Source: Actinomadura terrae (GTDB lineage: Bacteria; Actinomycetota; Actinomycetes; Streptosporangiales; Streptosporangiaceae). From it: 64,000 nucleotides of DNA. The stretch's first letter is position 1, and every line of letters starts with the position of its first letter. Shown here piece after piece: positions 27,024 through 35,171 of this stretch. The notes beneath the pieces are model-generated. The model searched no databases and had not been told where the DNA came from. It was given only the letters and a program-made list of their open reading frames with translations. The DNA lies in contig NZ_JAICDG010000002.1 in the NCBI RefSeq assembly GCF_022751215.1, positions 310,001-374,000 of the forward strand, written 5' to 3'. A program made the position numbers and the translations under genes.

Positions 27024-29594
27024 GTGGCTCAACCGAGCATGGCGGCCCGGGGCATGGGGGCCCAGGGGCCGGGAGCGCGACCCACCGAGCAGGCGCGGCC
27101 GCACTACACGCACCGCCAGATCCTGGAGATCCTCTCCGGGCTCATGATGGCGATGCTGACCGCGATGATCTCCACATCGGTGATCAGTACCGCGCTGCCG
27201 ACGATCGTCGGCGAGCTCGGCGGCCAGGACCAGCTCTCCTGGGTCGCCAGCGCGTCCCTGCTCACGATGACCGCCTCGACCCCGCTGTGGGGCAAGCTGT
27301 CGGACATCTTCGGCCGCAAGCTGATGTTCCAGACCGCGCTGCTGCTGTTCGTCCTCGCGTCCGTCGCCGGCGGGCTGTCGCAGAACATCGGCCAGCTCAT
27401 CGCGGCGCGCGCGTGCCAGGGCCTCGGCGTCGGCGGGCTGTCCGCACTGGCCCAGGTCATCCTCGGCGACGTGGTCGAGCCCCGCCAGCGCGGCCGCTAC
27501 GCCGGATACATGGGCGCGACGTTCGGCGTCGCGACCGTCGCCGGGCCGCTGCTCGGCGGGTTCATCGTGGACGCGGGCGCCCTCGGCTGGCGCTGGTGCT
27601 TCTACGTCTGCGTCCCGCTCGCGGTGATCGCGTTCCTGGTGATCCAGCGGGTGCTGAAGCTGCCGAAGGTCCGCCGGGACACGAGGCTCGACATCTTCGG
27701 CGCGGTCACGATCACCGGCGCGGCCACCGCCGTGATGCTGCTGCTGTCCATGGGCGGCCAGCAGTTCGCCTGGAACTCGCAATGGACGTACGTCCTGCTC
27801 GGCGCGACCGGCGTGCTCCTCGTCCTCGCGGTGTTCGCCGAGCGCGGCGCCCGCGACCCGATCCTGCCGCCCCGGCTGTTCCGCAACCGGACGTTCGTGC
27901 TCGCCAGTCTCACGTCGGTCTGCATCGGCGTCGCCATGTTCGGCGGCATGATCTACATGCCGCAGTACCTCCAGGTCGTCAAGGGGATGAGCCCGACCGC
28001 GTCCGGCCTGATGACGCTCCCGCTGGTGCTCGGCATGCTCGTCACCTCCACCGGGTCGGGCCAGCTAGTCACCCGGACCGGCCGCTACAAGATCTTCCCG
28101 GTGGTCGGGCTCGTCTTCGTCGGCGCGGGGATGTTCCTGCTGTCGCGGCTGCACGTCGGCTCGTCCAAGCTGCTGATCGGCGCGGACGTCGCCGTCCTCG
28201 GCGTCGGGCTCGGGCTGACGCTCCAGATCCTCATCCTCGCCGCGCAGAATGCGTCCGCTCCGAAGGACCTCGCGTCGACCACGTCCGGGATCTCGTTCTT
28301 CCGCAACCTCGGCGGCGCGATGGGCGTGGCCGCGTTCGGCGCGATCCTGTCCAACCGGCTGGCGGCCGAGCTGGCCGACGGCCTCAGCGCCGCGCACGTG
28401 GCGCCCCCGGCGGGCGGCGGCGAGCTGGGCTCGCCCGACCAGATCGCGGCGCTCCCCGAGCCGTTCAAGCACATCGTGCTCACCGCGTTCACCAACGCGC
28501 TGGAGAGCGTGTTCCTGGTCGGCGTCCCCGTCGCGGTGCTCGGCTTCCTCGCGACGCTCGCGCTGAAGGAACTGCCCCTGCGCGGCTCCGGTGGACGCGG
28601 CGCCGCCGCCCCCGCACCCGAGCCGGCACCCGTCCAGACGCTGACCGACCTCCCGGTCGTCACCGGGCGCGAGCAGGAACTGGTCGCGGTGGCCGCGGGC
28701 GGCCCGTCCGGCGAGAGGCCCGCCGCGATGAACGAGATGCCGTCCAACGGGATCTCGCCCAACGGCATGTCCCCGCCCGGCCCGCCGGCCGGTGGCGGTA
28801 TGGAGCGGTCCGAAACGGGAGAGGCGATGGGCGGCGGCGTCCCGGTCCAGGGTGTGGTGCGGTCGGGCGAGGGCGAGCCCGTCGCGTCCGCCGCGCTGAC
28901 CCTGATCGGGGTGGACGGGCACCAGCTCGCCCGCGCCATCACCCGTCCGGACGGCCGGTACGCGCTCCCCACCCCCGGCCCCGGCACCTACGTGCTGATC
29001 GCCGCGACCGGCGAGCACGAGCCGCAGGCCGCGACGGTCGTCGTCGGCGACCGTCCGGTGGACTTCGACCTCGTGCTGGCCGGGAACGGCGGCCTCGGCG
29101 GGACGGTGCGCGGCGCGGGCGGCGCCCCGATCACCAACGCGATGGTCGTGATCACCGACGTGCGCGGCGAGGTCGTCGGCACCGGGCGCACCGACGCGTC
29201 CGGCCACTACACGTTCCGGGACGTGATGTCCGGCCCCTACACGCTCGCGGTCAGCGCCGCCGCGCACCGTCCGGTCGCGGTGCCGGTGGAGGTGACCGGA
29301 GGCGGCCAGAACCGCGTGGACGTCGACATGCCGCCCGGCGCGCGGGTGCGCGGAACGGTCCGCACGGCGACCGGCGAGCCGATCGGCGAGGCCAGGGTCA
29401 CGCTCGTGGACGCGGCGGGCAACGTCCTCGCGATGGTGATCACCGGCCCGGACGGCGAGTACGCCTTCACCGACCTCGCCGGCGGCCAGTACACCGTGAT
29501 CGCCTCCGGCTATCCTCCGGTCGCGACCGGCCTGGCGCTGTCGGGCGGCGGCGCGGACGGCCACGACCTCACACTCGGCTACCCGGACGAGTGA
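27024..29594 (+). CDS. DHA2 MFS exporter with three C-terminal CarboxypepD_reg-like domains
   Basis: An 856-residue protein. Residues about 30-520 are a 14-helix drug:H+ antiporter of the EmrB/QacA type: ALPTIVGELGG, LWGKLSDIFGRK (motif A) and GATFGVATVAGPLLGGFI (motif C). After a linker of about 70 residues rich in Pro, Gly and Met come three related beta-sandwich units, each with a GxV/DGxY pattern: ARAITRPDGRYALPTPGPGTY, GTGRTDASGHYTFRDVMSGPY and AMVITGPDGEYAFTDLAGGQY. These resemble carboxypeptidase-regulatory or prealbumin-like domains. A 14-helix topology would leave them in the cytoplasm, which is unusual for that fold. It starts at GTG with GGGGACAG upstream and is divergent from TetR. 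Confidence 0.87.
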   Translation: MAQPSMAARGMGAQGPGARPTEQARPHYTHRQILEILSGLMMAMLTAMISTSVISTALPTIVGELGGQDQLSWVASASLLTMTASTPLWGKLSDIFGRKLMFQTALLLFVLASVAGGLSQNIGQLIAARACQGLGVGGLSALAQVILGDVVEPRQRGRYAGYMGATFGVATVAGPLLGGFIVDAGALGWRWCFYVCVPLAVIAFLVIQRVLKLPKVRRDTRLDIFGAVTITGAATAVMLLLSMGGQQFAWNSQWTYVLLGATGVLLVLAVFAERGARDPILPPRLFRNRTFVLASLTSVCIGVAMFGGMIYMPQYLQVVKGMSPTASGLMTLPLVLGMLVTSTGSGQLVTRTGRYKIFPVVGLVFVGAGMFLLSRLHVGSSKLLIGADVAVLGVGLGLTLQILILAAQNASAPKDLASTTSGISFFRNLGGAMGVAAFGAILSNRLAAELADGLSAAHVAPPAGGGELGSPDQIAALPEPFKHIVLTAFTNALESVFLVGVPVAVLGFLATLALKELPLRGSGGRGAAAPAPEPAPVQTLTDLPVVTGREQELVAVAAGGPSGERPAAMNEMPSNGISPNGMSPPGPPAGGGMERSETGEAMGGGVPVQGVVRSGEGEPVASAALTLIGVDGHQLARAITRPDGRYALPTPGPGTYVLIAATGEHEPQAATVVVGDRPVDFDLVLAGNGGLGGTVRGAGGAPITNAMVVITDVRGEVVGTGRTDASGHYTFRDVMSGPYTLAVSAAAHRPVAVPVEVTGGGQNRVDVDMPPGARVRGTVRTATGEPIGEARVTLVDAAGNVLAMVITGPDGEYAFTDLAGGQYTVIASGYPPVATGLALSGGGADGHDLTLGYPDE

Positions 29595-29629
29595 AAACCC
29601 CCCAGGCGAAACGAGAGCGCGGGTCGAGC

Positions 29630-30457
29630 ATGGATGAGAGTCAGGGTCTGCGCGCGGCGGTGCGGACGCGGGACGGCTGGGCCGTGCCGCACGCCATCGT
29701 CACGATCACCGACCTGGCGGGCCGCCAGGTCGCGCGCGAGCGCACCGGCGAGGACGGCCTGCTCGCCGCCGGGCGGCTGCCCGCCGGGACCTACACGGCG
29801 ATCGTGACGGCGCCCGGCTACCGGCCGGAGGCGGCCACACTGATCGTGCACGGCTCCGGCTCGGCCGACCTCGGCACGCTGGTGCTGGCCCGCGCGGGCG
29901 GCGCCGCGCTGCCCCCGCCCGGCACCTGGACGATCGACCCGGCGCACTCCATCGTCGGCGCCGTCGCCCGGCACATCGGGTTGTCGAGCGTCCGCGGCCG
30001 GTTCGGGGCGTTCGAGGGCCGGATCGAGGTCGCCGAGCCGGTGGAGCGCTCGCGGGTCACCGCCCGGATCGAGGCCGCCTCCATCGACACCGGCAACAAG
30101 CTCCGCGACGACCACCTGCGCTCGGCCGACTTCCTGAGCGCCGACGTCCACCCCGTCATCGAGTACGCGGGCGACGGCCTGACCGCCGTCGGCCCCGACC
30201 GCTGGACGGTGCAGGGCACCCTCACGCTCAACGGCGTCACCCGTCCCGTCGACCTCGACATGACGTACCTCGGCAGCGGCGGCGACCCGTGGGGCGGCGT
30301 CCGGGCGGCGTTCCGCGCGACGGCGGAGCTGCGCCGCGCCGACTTCGGCATCCGCTTCAACCAGGTCATGGAGGCGGGGATCGCGATGGTCGGCGAGAGC
30401 CTCAAGGTCGAGCTGGAGATCCAGGCCGTCCAGGGCACGGAGCTGCCCCAGGCCTGA
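29630..30457 (+). CDS. YceI-domain protein with an N-terminal CarboxypepD_reg-like domain
   Basis: A 275-residue protein without signal peptide. Residues about 5-85 repeat the same beta-sandwich seen three times in the upstream exporter (IVTITDLAGRQVARERTGEDG, LPAGTYTAIVTAPGYRP). Residues about 95-275 are a YceI lipocalin-like domain: WTIDPAHSIVGAVARH, VRGRFGAFEGRIEV, DDHLRSADFLSADVHPVIEY and the usual RADFGIRFNQ. YceI proteins bind isoprenoid-type lipids in known cases, so a hydrophobic ligand is possible. ATG 29630 is chosen; a GTG at 29591 overlapping the exporter stop would add 13 residues. It is probably in the TetR-controlled operon. Confidence 0.85.
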   Translation: MDESQGLRAAVRTRDGWAVPHAIVTITDLAGRQVARERTGEDGLLAAGRLPAGTYTAIVTAPGYRPEAATLIVHGSGSADLGTLVLARAGGAALPPPGTWTIDPAHSIVGAVARHIGLSSVRGRFGAFEGRIEVAEPVERSRVTARIEAASIDTGNKLRDDHLRSADFLSADVHPVIEYAGDGLTAVGPDRWTVQGTLTLNGVTRPVDLDMTYLGSGGDPWGGVRAAFRATAELRRADFGIRFNQVMEAGIAMVGESLKVELEIQAVQGTELPQA

Positions 30458-30465
30458 CCGGGGGG

Positions 30466-31371
30466 CTAGTGGCCCTTCAGCTCGCGGATGAGGCGCTCGG
30501 CGGCCGCGCGGTCCGGCGACCCGGTGACGGCGAGCTTCCCGTCCAGCACCGGCGTGTCGACGCGCGGCAGCGTGACCAGCCGGTCGCGGACGACGAACGC
30601 GAGGTCGCGTCCCACGGTCATGCGGGTCAGGGTGGCGAACGCGCGCCGGTCCACCGGCCGCAGCGTGACCGCCACGTCGTAGCCGGGTGTGCCCTGCGCC
30701 CGCTGGACGCGCAGGTCGGCCACCTTGTGGATCGCGATGCCCCGGTTGAGCCAGTAGCAGGTCGGCCCGGCGCCGACCTGCCCGGTGATGCCGGGCGTCC
30801 CGGCGGGGCACTGCCCGGGCGTCGTCATCTTCACCGGGTAGATGTGCAGCGGCGCGGCCAGCGTCACCGGACGGGTCCGCAGCGACGCCGCGACCATCCC
30901 GCCGGTCACCACCACGGCCGCGATCAGCAGCCCCAGCGTCAGCACCATGACGAGCAGCGCCGACCGGTGCTGCGCCGCCGCCCGGTCGGCCTGCGTGGGC
31001 CGCCGGGCCCGCTGCGCGGCGCGGCTGCGCTTGGCCTCCGCCGCCTCGCGGCGCCGGGCCGCCGTGCGCTCGCGGCGGCGCTGCTCGGGATTGGAGGCGG
31101 CGGGAAGGGTGGGAGCGGTGGGCGGGGCGGCGGGGAGCGGCGCGGTCCGCCCGTCGGAGGCGCGGCCGGTGGCGGGCGGGCCGGGCGGGACGGGCGGCGG
31201 CGCCGACCTCGGCGGCACCGCCGGAATCGGAGAAGGCTGAGGCGGGGCCGGAGCCGACGGCGGAGGCGGGGGAGGCTGGGGCACGGTGGGGGCGGGCGCC
31301 TGGTCGCGCGGCGGCGGCGCGGGAGCCGCGTTGCCCGGACGACCCTTGCTGCGGCGCGGAACGACCCGCAT
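30466..31371 (-). CDS. Membrane-anchored SecD P1-head-like protein
   Basis: A 301-residue single-pass protein. The first 100 residues are proline-rich and cytoplasmic, followed by an Arg/Ala-rich coil and one membrane helix, SALLVMVLTLGLLIAAVVVTGGMVAAS. The external part ends with YDVAVTLRPVDRRAFATLTRMTVGRDLAFVVRDRLVTLPRVDTPVLDGKLAVTGS, which has the order and spacing of the SecD P1 head subdomain. The transmembrane part of SecD is absent, so it is not SecD itself; a role near the translocon is only a guess. ATG 31371 follows GGAGGTG. Confidence 0.7.
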   Translation of the reverse strand: MRVVPRRSKGRPGNAAPAPPPRDQAPAPTVPQPPPPPPSAPAPPQPSPIPAVPPRSAPPPVPPGPPATGRASDGRTAPLPAAPPTAPTLPAASNPEQRRRERTAARRREAAEAKRSRAAQRARRPTQADRAAAQHRSALLVMVLTLGLLIAAVVVTGGMVAASLRTRPVTLAAPLHIYPVKMTTPGQCPAGTPGITGQVGAGPTCYWLNRGIAIHKVADLRVQRAQGTPGYDVAVTLRPVDRRAFATLTRMTVGRDLAFVVRDRLVTLPRVDTPVLDGKLAVTGSPDRAAAERLIRELKGH

Positions 31372-31440
31372 CGTCACCTCCAGGGCTGGATGGTCTCGAC
31401 AGTCTGTCAGGACGGGGCCGCGCCCCGCACCGTGTGATCG

Positions 31441-31483
31441 GCCGAAAGGCGCGCCGCGCCACTGCCGAAAGGCGCGCCGCGCC
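31441..31483. repeat. Exact 20-bp direct repeat
   Basis: GCCGAAAGGCGCGCCGCGCC occurs at 31441-31460 and again at 31464-31483, separated by ACT. It lies between korB and the SecD-like gene. Each unit can also fold on itself through GGCGCGCC. Function is unknown. Confidence 0.7.
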
Positions 31484-31565
31484 GGGACGAGGCCGCCACG
31501 GGACAACCGTGCCCCGTCCGCACCGTTTCAATGCCGTGCGACTTCGATGCCGTGCGACGCGGCCG

Positions 31566-31600
31566 AGGCCCGTCCCCAGGGAGAACCGGGGGACGGGCCT
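31566..31600 (-). terminator. Terminator of the kor operon
   Basis: AGGCCCGTCCCC (31566-31577) and GGGGACGGGCCT (31589-31600) form a perfect 12-bp stem with an 11-base loop, 24 bases beyond the korB stop on the minus strand. No clear U run follows, as is common in GC-rich actinomycetes. Confidence 0.75.
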
Positions 31601-31624
31601 CGAAGGTTCCGCGGCACGCGCCCG

Positions 31625-32704
31625 CTAGTCGATGCGCCAGGTGTCGCCGCTGCCGAGCAGCGCCGCCAGGTCGCCCTGGCCCTGGGACTCGACGGCCTCG
31701 TCCAGCTGCTCGCGCATCAGCTCGTCGTAGGACGGCCGGTCCACGTCGCGGAACACGCCGATCGGGGTGTGCTCGAACGCCGGGGAGTCCAGCCGCGACA
31801 GCGCGAACGCCTGCGAGGGGTCCGGGTTGTGGGCGTCGTGCACGGCGATCTCGGACGGGTCGACGTCCGCGATGTTCACGACCTCGAACGAACCGGACGG
31901 CGAGCGCCGCAGCGCCTTGGTCCGTTCCGCGCCGAAGATGATCGGCTCCCCGTGCTCCAGCCGGACCGTGATGTCGTCGCGGACCGCCGCGTCCTTCAGC
32001 GGCTCGAACGCGTTGTCGTTGAAGATGTTGCAGTTCTGGTAGATCTCGACCAGCGCCGTGCCCCGGTGCTGCGCCGCCGCCCGCAGCACCGACTGGAGGT
32101 GCTTGCGGTCGGAGTCGATCGTGCGGGCGACGAACGTGCCCTCGGCGCCGATCGCCAGCGACAGCGGGTTGAACGGCGCGTCCAGCGACCCCATCGGCGT
32201 CGACTTGGTGATCTTGCCGATTTCCGACGTGGGCGAGTACTGGCCCTTGGTCAGCCCGTAGATCCGGTTGTTGAACAGCAGGATCTTCAGGTTGACGTTG
32301 CGGCGCAGCGCGTGGATCAGGTGGTTGCCGCCGATCGACAGCGCGTCGCCGTCGCCGGTGACGACCCACACCGACAGGTCGGGACGCGAGGTCGCGAGCC
32401 CGGTCGCGATCGCGGGCGCGCGGCCGTGGATCGAGTGGAACCCGTAGGTGTTCATGTAGTACGGGAACCGCGACGAGCAGCCGATGCCGGACACGAACGT
32501 GATGTTCTCCCGGCGCAGCCCCAGCTCGGGCAGGAAGGACTGGACGGCGGCCAGGATCGCGTAGTCACCGCATCCGGGGCACCAGCGCACCTCCTGGTCG
32601 GTCTTGAAGTCCTTCATCGTCTGCGTCTCGTCCGCCTTCGGGACGAGGGAGAGCAGCGACCGGCCGGCCGAGGCGCTCGCGCCGTTCACTCCGTTGTCAC
32701 TCAC
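31625..32704 (-). CDS. korB: 2-oxoacid:ferredoxin oxidoreductase subunit beta
   Basis: The thiamine-diphosphate-binding subunit of a 2-oxoglutarate (or related 2-oxoacid):ferredoxin oxidoreductase. The cysteines for its one 4Fe-4S cluster are in WCPGCGDYAIL, GIGCSSR and QNCNIFND. GDGDALSIGGNHLIHALRRNVNLKILLFNNRIYG is the TPP/Mg motif, and HSIHGRAPAIATGL is typical of the KorB group. At 359 residues it is full length. The GTG start lies eight bases inside korA. Reduced ferredoxin is the product, of interest beside the NADH-module-less complex I genes downstream. Confidence 0.93.
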   Translation of the reverse strand: MSDNGVNGASASAGRSLLSLVPKADETQTMKDFKTDQEVRWCPGCGDYAILAAVQSFLPELGLRRENITFVSGIGCSSRFPYYMNTYGFHSIHGRAPAIATGLATSRPDLSVWVVTGDGDALSIGGNHLIHALRRNVNLKILLFNNRIYGLTKGQYSPTSEIGKITKSTPMGSLDAPFNPLSLAIGAEGTFVARTIDSDRKHLQSVLRAAAQHRGTALVEIYQNCNIFNDNAFEPLKDAAVRDDITVRLEHGEPIIFGAERTKALRRSPSGSFEVVNIADVDPSEIAVHDAHNPDPSQAFALSRLDSPAFEHTPIGVFRDVDRPSYDELMREQLDEAVESQGQGDLAALLGSGDTWRID

Positions 32705-34538
32705 TGTCGATCACATCCTGGATGACGCCCTGGAGCTCCTCCGCCTTGAACGGCAGCCCGCGGACCTGGTTGTAGCCGATCACGTCGACGAGGAACCGGC
32801 CGCGCAGCAGCAGCGCGAGCTGGCCGAGGTTGATCTCCGGTACCACGACCCGGTCATAGGACCGCAGGACCTCGGCGAGGTTGGCGGGGAAGGGGTTGAG
32901 GTGGCGCAGGTGCGCCTGTGCGACGTGGCCGCCGTTCGCCCGGACGCGGCGGACGCCCGCGGAGATGGCCCCGAACGTCCCGCCCCAGCCGAGCACCAGC
33001 ACCCGCGCGACCCCGGACGGGTCGTCCACGGCGAGCGGCGCGATGTCGTTCGCGATCCCCTCCACCTTGGCCTGCCGGAGCCGGGTCATGCGGTCGTGGT
33101 TGGCCGGGTCGTAGGAGATGTTGCCGGACCCGTCGGCCTTCTCCAGCCCGCCGATCCGGTGTTCGAGACCGGCCGTGCCCGGAATCGCCCAGGGCCGGGC
33201 GAGGGTCTCGGGGTCGCGCGCGAACGGCTGGAAGTCCTCCTGCCCGGGGGCGGCGAAGCTCGGCTCGATCTTCGGCAGCGACGCCACGTCCGGCAGCTTC
33301 CACGGCTCGGACCCGTTGGCGAGGTAGCCGTCCGAGAGCAGGATGACCGGGGTGCGGTACTTCACCGCGATCCGCGCGGCCTCCAGCGCGGCGTCGAAGC
33401 AGTCCGAGGGCGACTGCGGCGCGATCACCGGGACCGGCGCCTCGCCGTTGCGGCCGTGCATCGCCTGCAACAGGTCGGCCTGCTCGGTCTTGGTCGGCAT
33501 CCCCGTGGAGGGCCCGGCCCGCTGGACGTCGATGACCAGCAGCGGAAGCTCGGTCGCGACGGCGAGGCCGATCGTCTCGCTCTTCAACGCGATGCCCGGG
33601 CCGGACGTCGTGGTGACGCCGAGCGACCCGCCGAACGAGGCGCCGAGCGCGGCGCCGACGGCGGCGATCTCGTCCTCGGCCTGGAACGTCCTGACCCCGA
33701 ACCGCTTGTGCTTGGACAACTCGTGCAGGATGTCGGACGCCGGAGTGATCGGGTAGGAACCCAGGTAGATCGGCAGTCCGCTCTGCTCGCCCGCCGCGAC
33801 CAGCCCGTAGGCGAGCGCCACGTTCCCGGTGATGTTGCGGTACAGGCCGGGCTCGTGCTCGGCGGGCTTGATCTCGTACTGCACCGAGAACGCCTCGGTG
33901 GTCTCGCCGTAGCTCCAACCCGCCTGGAACGCCGCGATGTTCGCCTTCATGATCGCGGGCTTGCGGGCGAACTTCTTCTCAAGGAAGGACACCGTCCCCT
34001 CGGTGGGACGGTGGTACAGCCACGACAAAAGCCCGAGCGCGAACATGTTCTTCGCGCGCTCGGCGTCCTTCTTGGAGATCTCGAAACCGGCCAGCGCCGT
34101 CACGGTCATCGAGGTCAGCGGCAGCGCGTGCACGCGGTACTCGGCGAGCGCGTCGTCCTCGACGGGGTTGCTCGCGTAGCCGACCTTCGCCAGGTTGCGC
34201 TTGGTGAACTCGTCGGTGTTGACGATCAGGTCCGCCCCGCGGGGGAGGTCCCCGAGGTTGGCCTTGAGGGCGGCCGGGTTCATCGCGACCAGCACGTTGG
34301 GCGCGTCGCCCGGCGTGAGGATGTCGTGGTCGGCGAAGTGCAACTGGAAACTGGACACGCCGGGGAGGGTCCCGGCTGGGGCACGGATCTCGGCCGGGAA
34401 GTTCGGCAACGTCGACAAGTCGTTGCCGAACGCCGCCGTCTCCTGGGTGAAGCGGTCGCCGGTCAGCTGCATGCCGTCGCCGGAGTCCCCGGCGAAGCGG
34501 ATGATGACGCGGTCGAGTCGCTGGACCTGTTTGGTCAC
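32697..34538 (-). CDS. korA: 2-oxoacid:ferredoxin oxidoreductase subunit alpha (gamma-alpha fusion)
   Basis: The KorA subunit, 613 residues, with the gamma domain at the N-terminus (VIIRFAGDSGDGMQLTGDRF) fused to the pyrimidine-binding alpha domain (GSYPITPASDILHEL, TTTSGPGIALKSETIGLAV, DVQRAGPSTGMPTKTEQADLL). This arrangement is typical for actinobacterial KOR, which lets 2-oxoglutarate be decarboxylated to succinyl-CoA with ferredoxin reduction. The substrate could also be pyruvate, but the fusion architecture and YPITP/GPSTGMPT motifs favour KOR. The GTG start has AGGAGG upstream. Confidence 0.92.
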   Translation of the reverse strand: MTKQVQRLDRVIIRFAGDSGDGMQLTGDRFTQETAAFGNDLSTLPNFPAEIRAPAGTLPGVSSFQLHFADHDILTPGDAPNVLVAMNPAALKANLGDLPRGADLIVNTDEFTKRNLAKVGYASNPVEDDALAEYRVHALPLTSMTVTALAGFEISKKDAERAKNMFALGLLSWLYHRPTEGTVSFLEKKFARKPAIMKANIAAFQAGWSYGETTEAFSVQYEIKPAEHEPGLYRNITGNVALAYGLVAAGEQSGLPIYLGSYPITPASDILHELSKHKRFGVRTFQAEDEIAAVGAALGASFGGSLGVTTTSGPGIALKSETIGLAVATELPLLVIDVQRAGPSTGMPTKTEQADLLQAMHGRNGEAPVPVIAPQSPSDCFDAALEAARIAVKYRTPVILLSDGYLANGSEPWKLPDVASLPKIEPSFAAPGQEDFQPFARDPETLARPWAIPGTAGLEHRIGGLEKADGSGNISYDPANHDRMTRLRQAKVEGIANDIAPLAVDDPSGVARVLVLGWGGTFGAISAGVRRVRANGGHVAQAHLRHLNPFPANLAEVLRSYDRVVVPEINLGQLALLLRGRFLVDVIGYNQVRGLPFKAEELQGVIQDVIDSE

Positions 34539-34561
34539 AGAGGAAGACCTCCTCGACGCGC

Positions 34562-34600
34562 AGCACCCGCCCCGGGGGAGGCTCCCGGGAGCGGGGTGCT
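34562..34600. promoter_or_regulatory. Strong hairpin in the korA leader
   Basis: An inverted repeat, AGCACCC...GGGGTGCT with a G/C-rich inner part, spans 34562-34600, between the korA ribosome site and the iron-box-like site. If transcription starts near 34620 the structure lies in the untranslated leader of korAB. It could affect translation or stability; nothing in the sequence tells which. Confidence 0.5.
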
Positions 34601-34602
34601 AC

Positions 34603-34614
34603 TTAGGCTTACCT
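34603..34614 (-). promoter_or_regulatory. IdeR/DtxR-box-like site upstream of korA
   Basis: Read on the minus strand the site is AGGTAAGCCTAA, which fits all 12 positions of the degenerate DtxR-type core AGGTWAGSCTWA. The remaining outer positions of the 19-bp consensus are poorly matched. It lies about 65 bases before the korA start, where a repressor could act on an iron-sulfur enzyme operon. Confidence 0.4.
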
Positions 34615-34619
34615 TCATG

Positions 34620-35171
34620 GTATGTCCGGGATGACATGCTCTTCGTGGGGGACGGGGGGCACGCCGGAAGAAGCGCGCGGGCCGCATTCGTGCCCGCTGC
34701 CGGCCCGTCGATGGCCGCCGGTCAGGGGAAGAGATCCGACCGGAAACCCTTGCTCCGCCCGTCATGTGACGTCCCGCTTCCAGGGAGGTCGTCGCCCCGT
34801 AACACAAGACGTACCACTCCCGACCGGAGTTCACCTGACTCCCCTGGATTCGGGCAGGCCCTATCCCGTCGTGCGGCCAGGGCGGGTCCCCCGCTTCATC
34901 GCGAACACAGACAGCTCGCCAGGCGGCACAGGTCGACGTGGAGCCGACGCACGAGCCGCGCGGGGATCGTCGAGGAGCCGGGGCTCCCGGGCACGGATTT
35001 CACGCCTGAAGTGTAGACAGCACGAGCAAAGCCGCTCCGAACCGGCCCCAGGCCGAGGCCCCGGGCCGGCCCCGCAACAAGGGTCCTCCCTAGGCCGGTT
35101 CGGCAGATGAGGCAGGGTTAGACAAGGGATTGGGCAGGGGTGGGCTAAGGCTGCTCCGGGACCGGACACCC
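34620..35171. other. Intergenic region without a supported gene
   Basis: About 550 bases between the korA promoter region and the end of the next minus-strand gene. The open frames here are low-complexity and have no ribosome site. GC-rich inverted segments occur near 35045-35075, but no clear terminator with a supported stem was fixed. Confidence 0.4.

Noticed and set aside
34195-35110. Open frames between korA and the next gene
   Set aside because: They overlap korA antisense or consist of low-complexity Arg/Pro/Ser sequence with no ribosome site.
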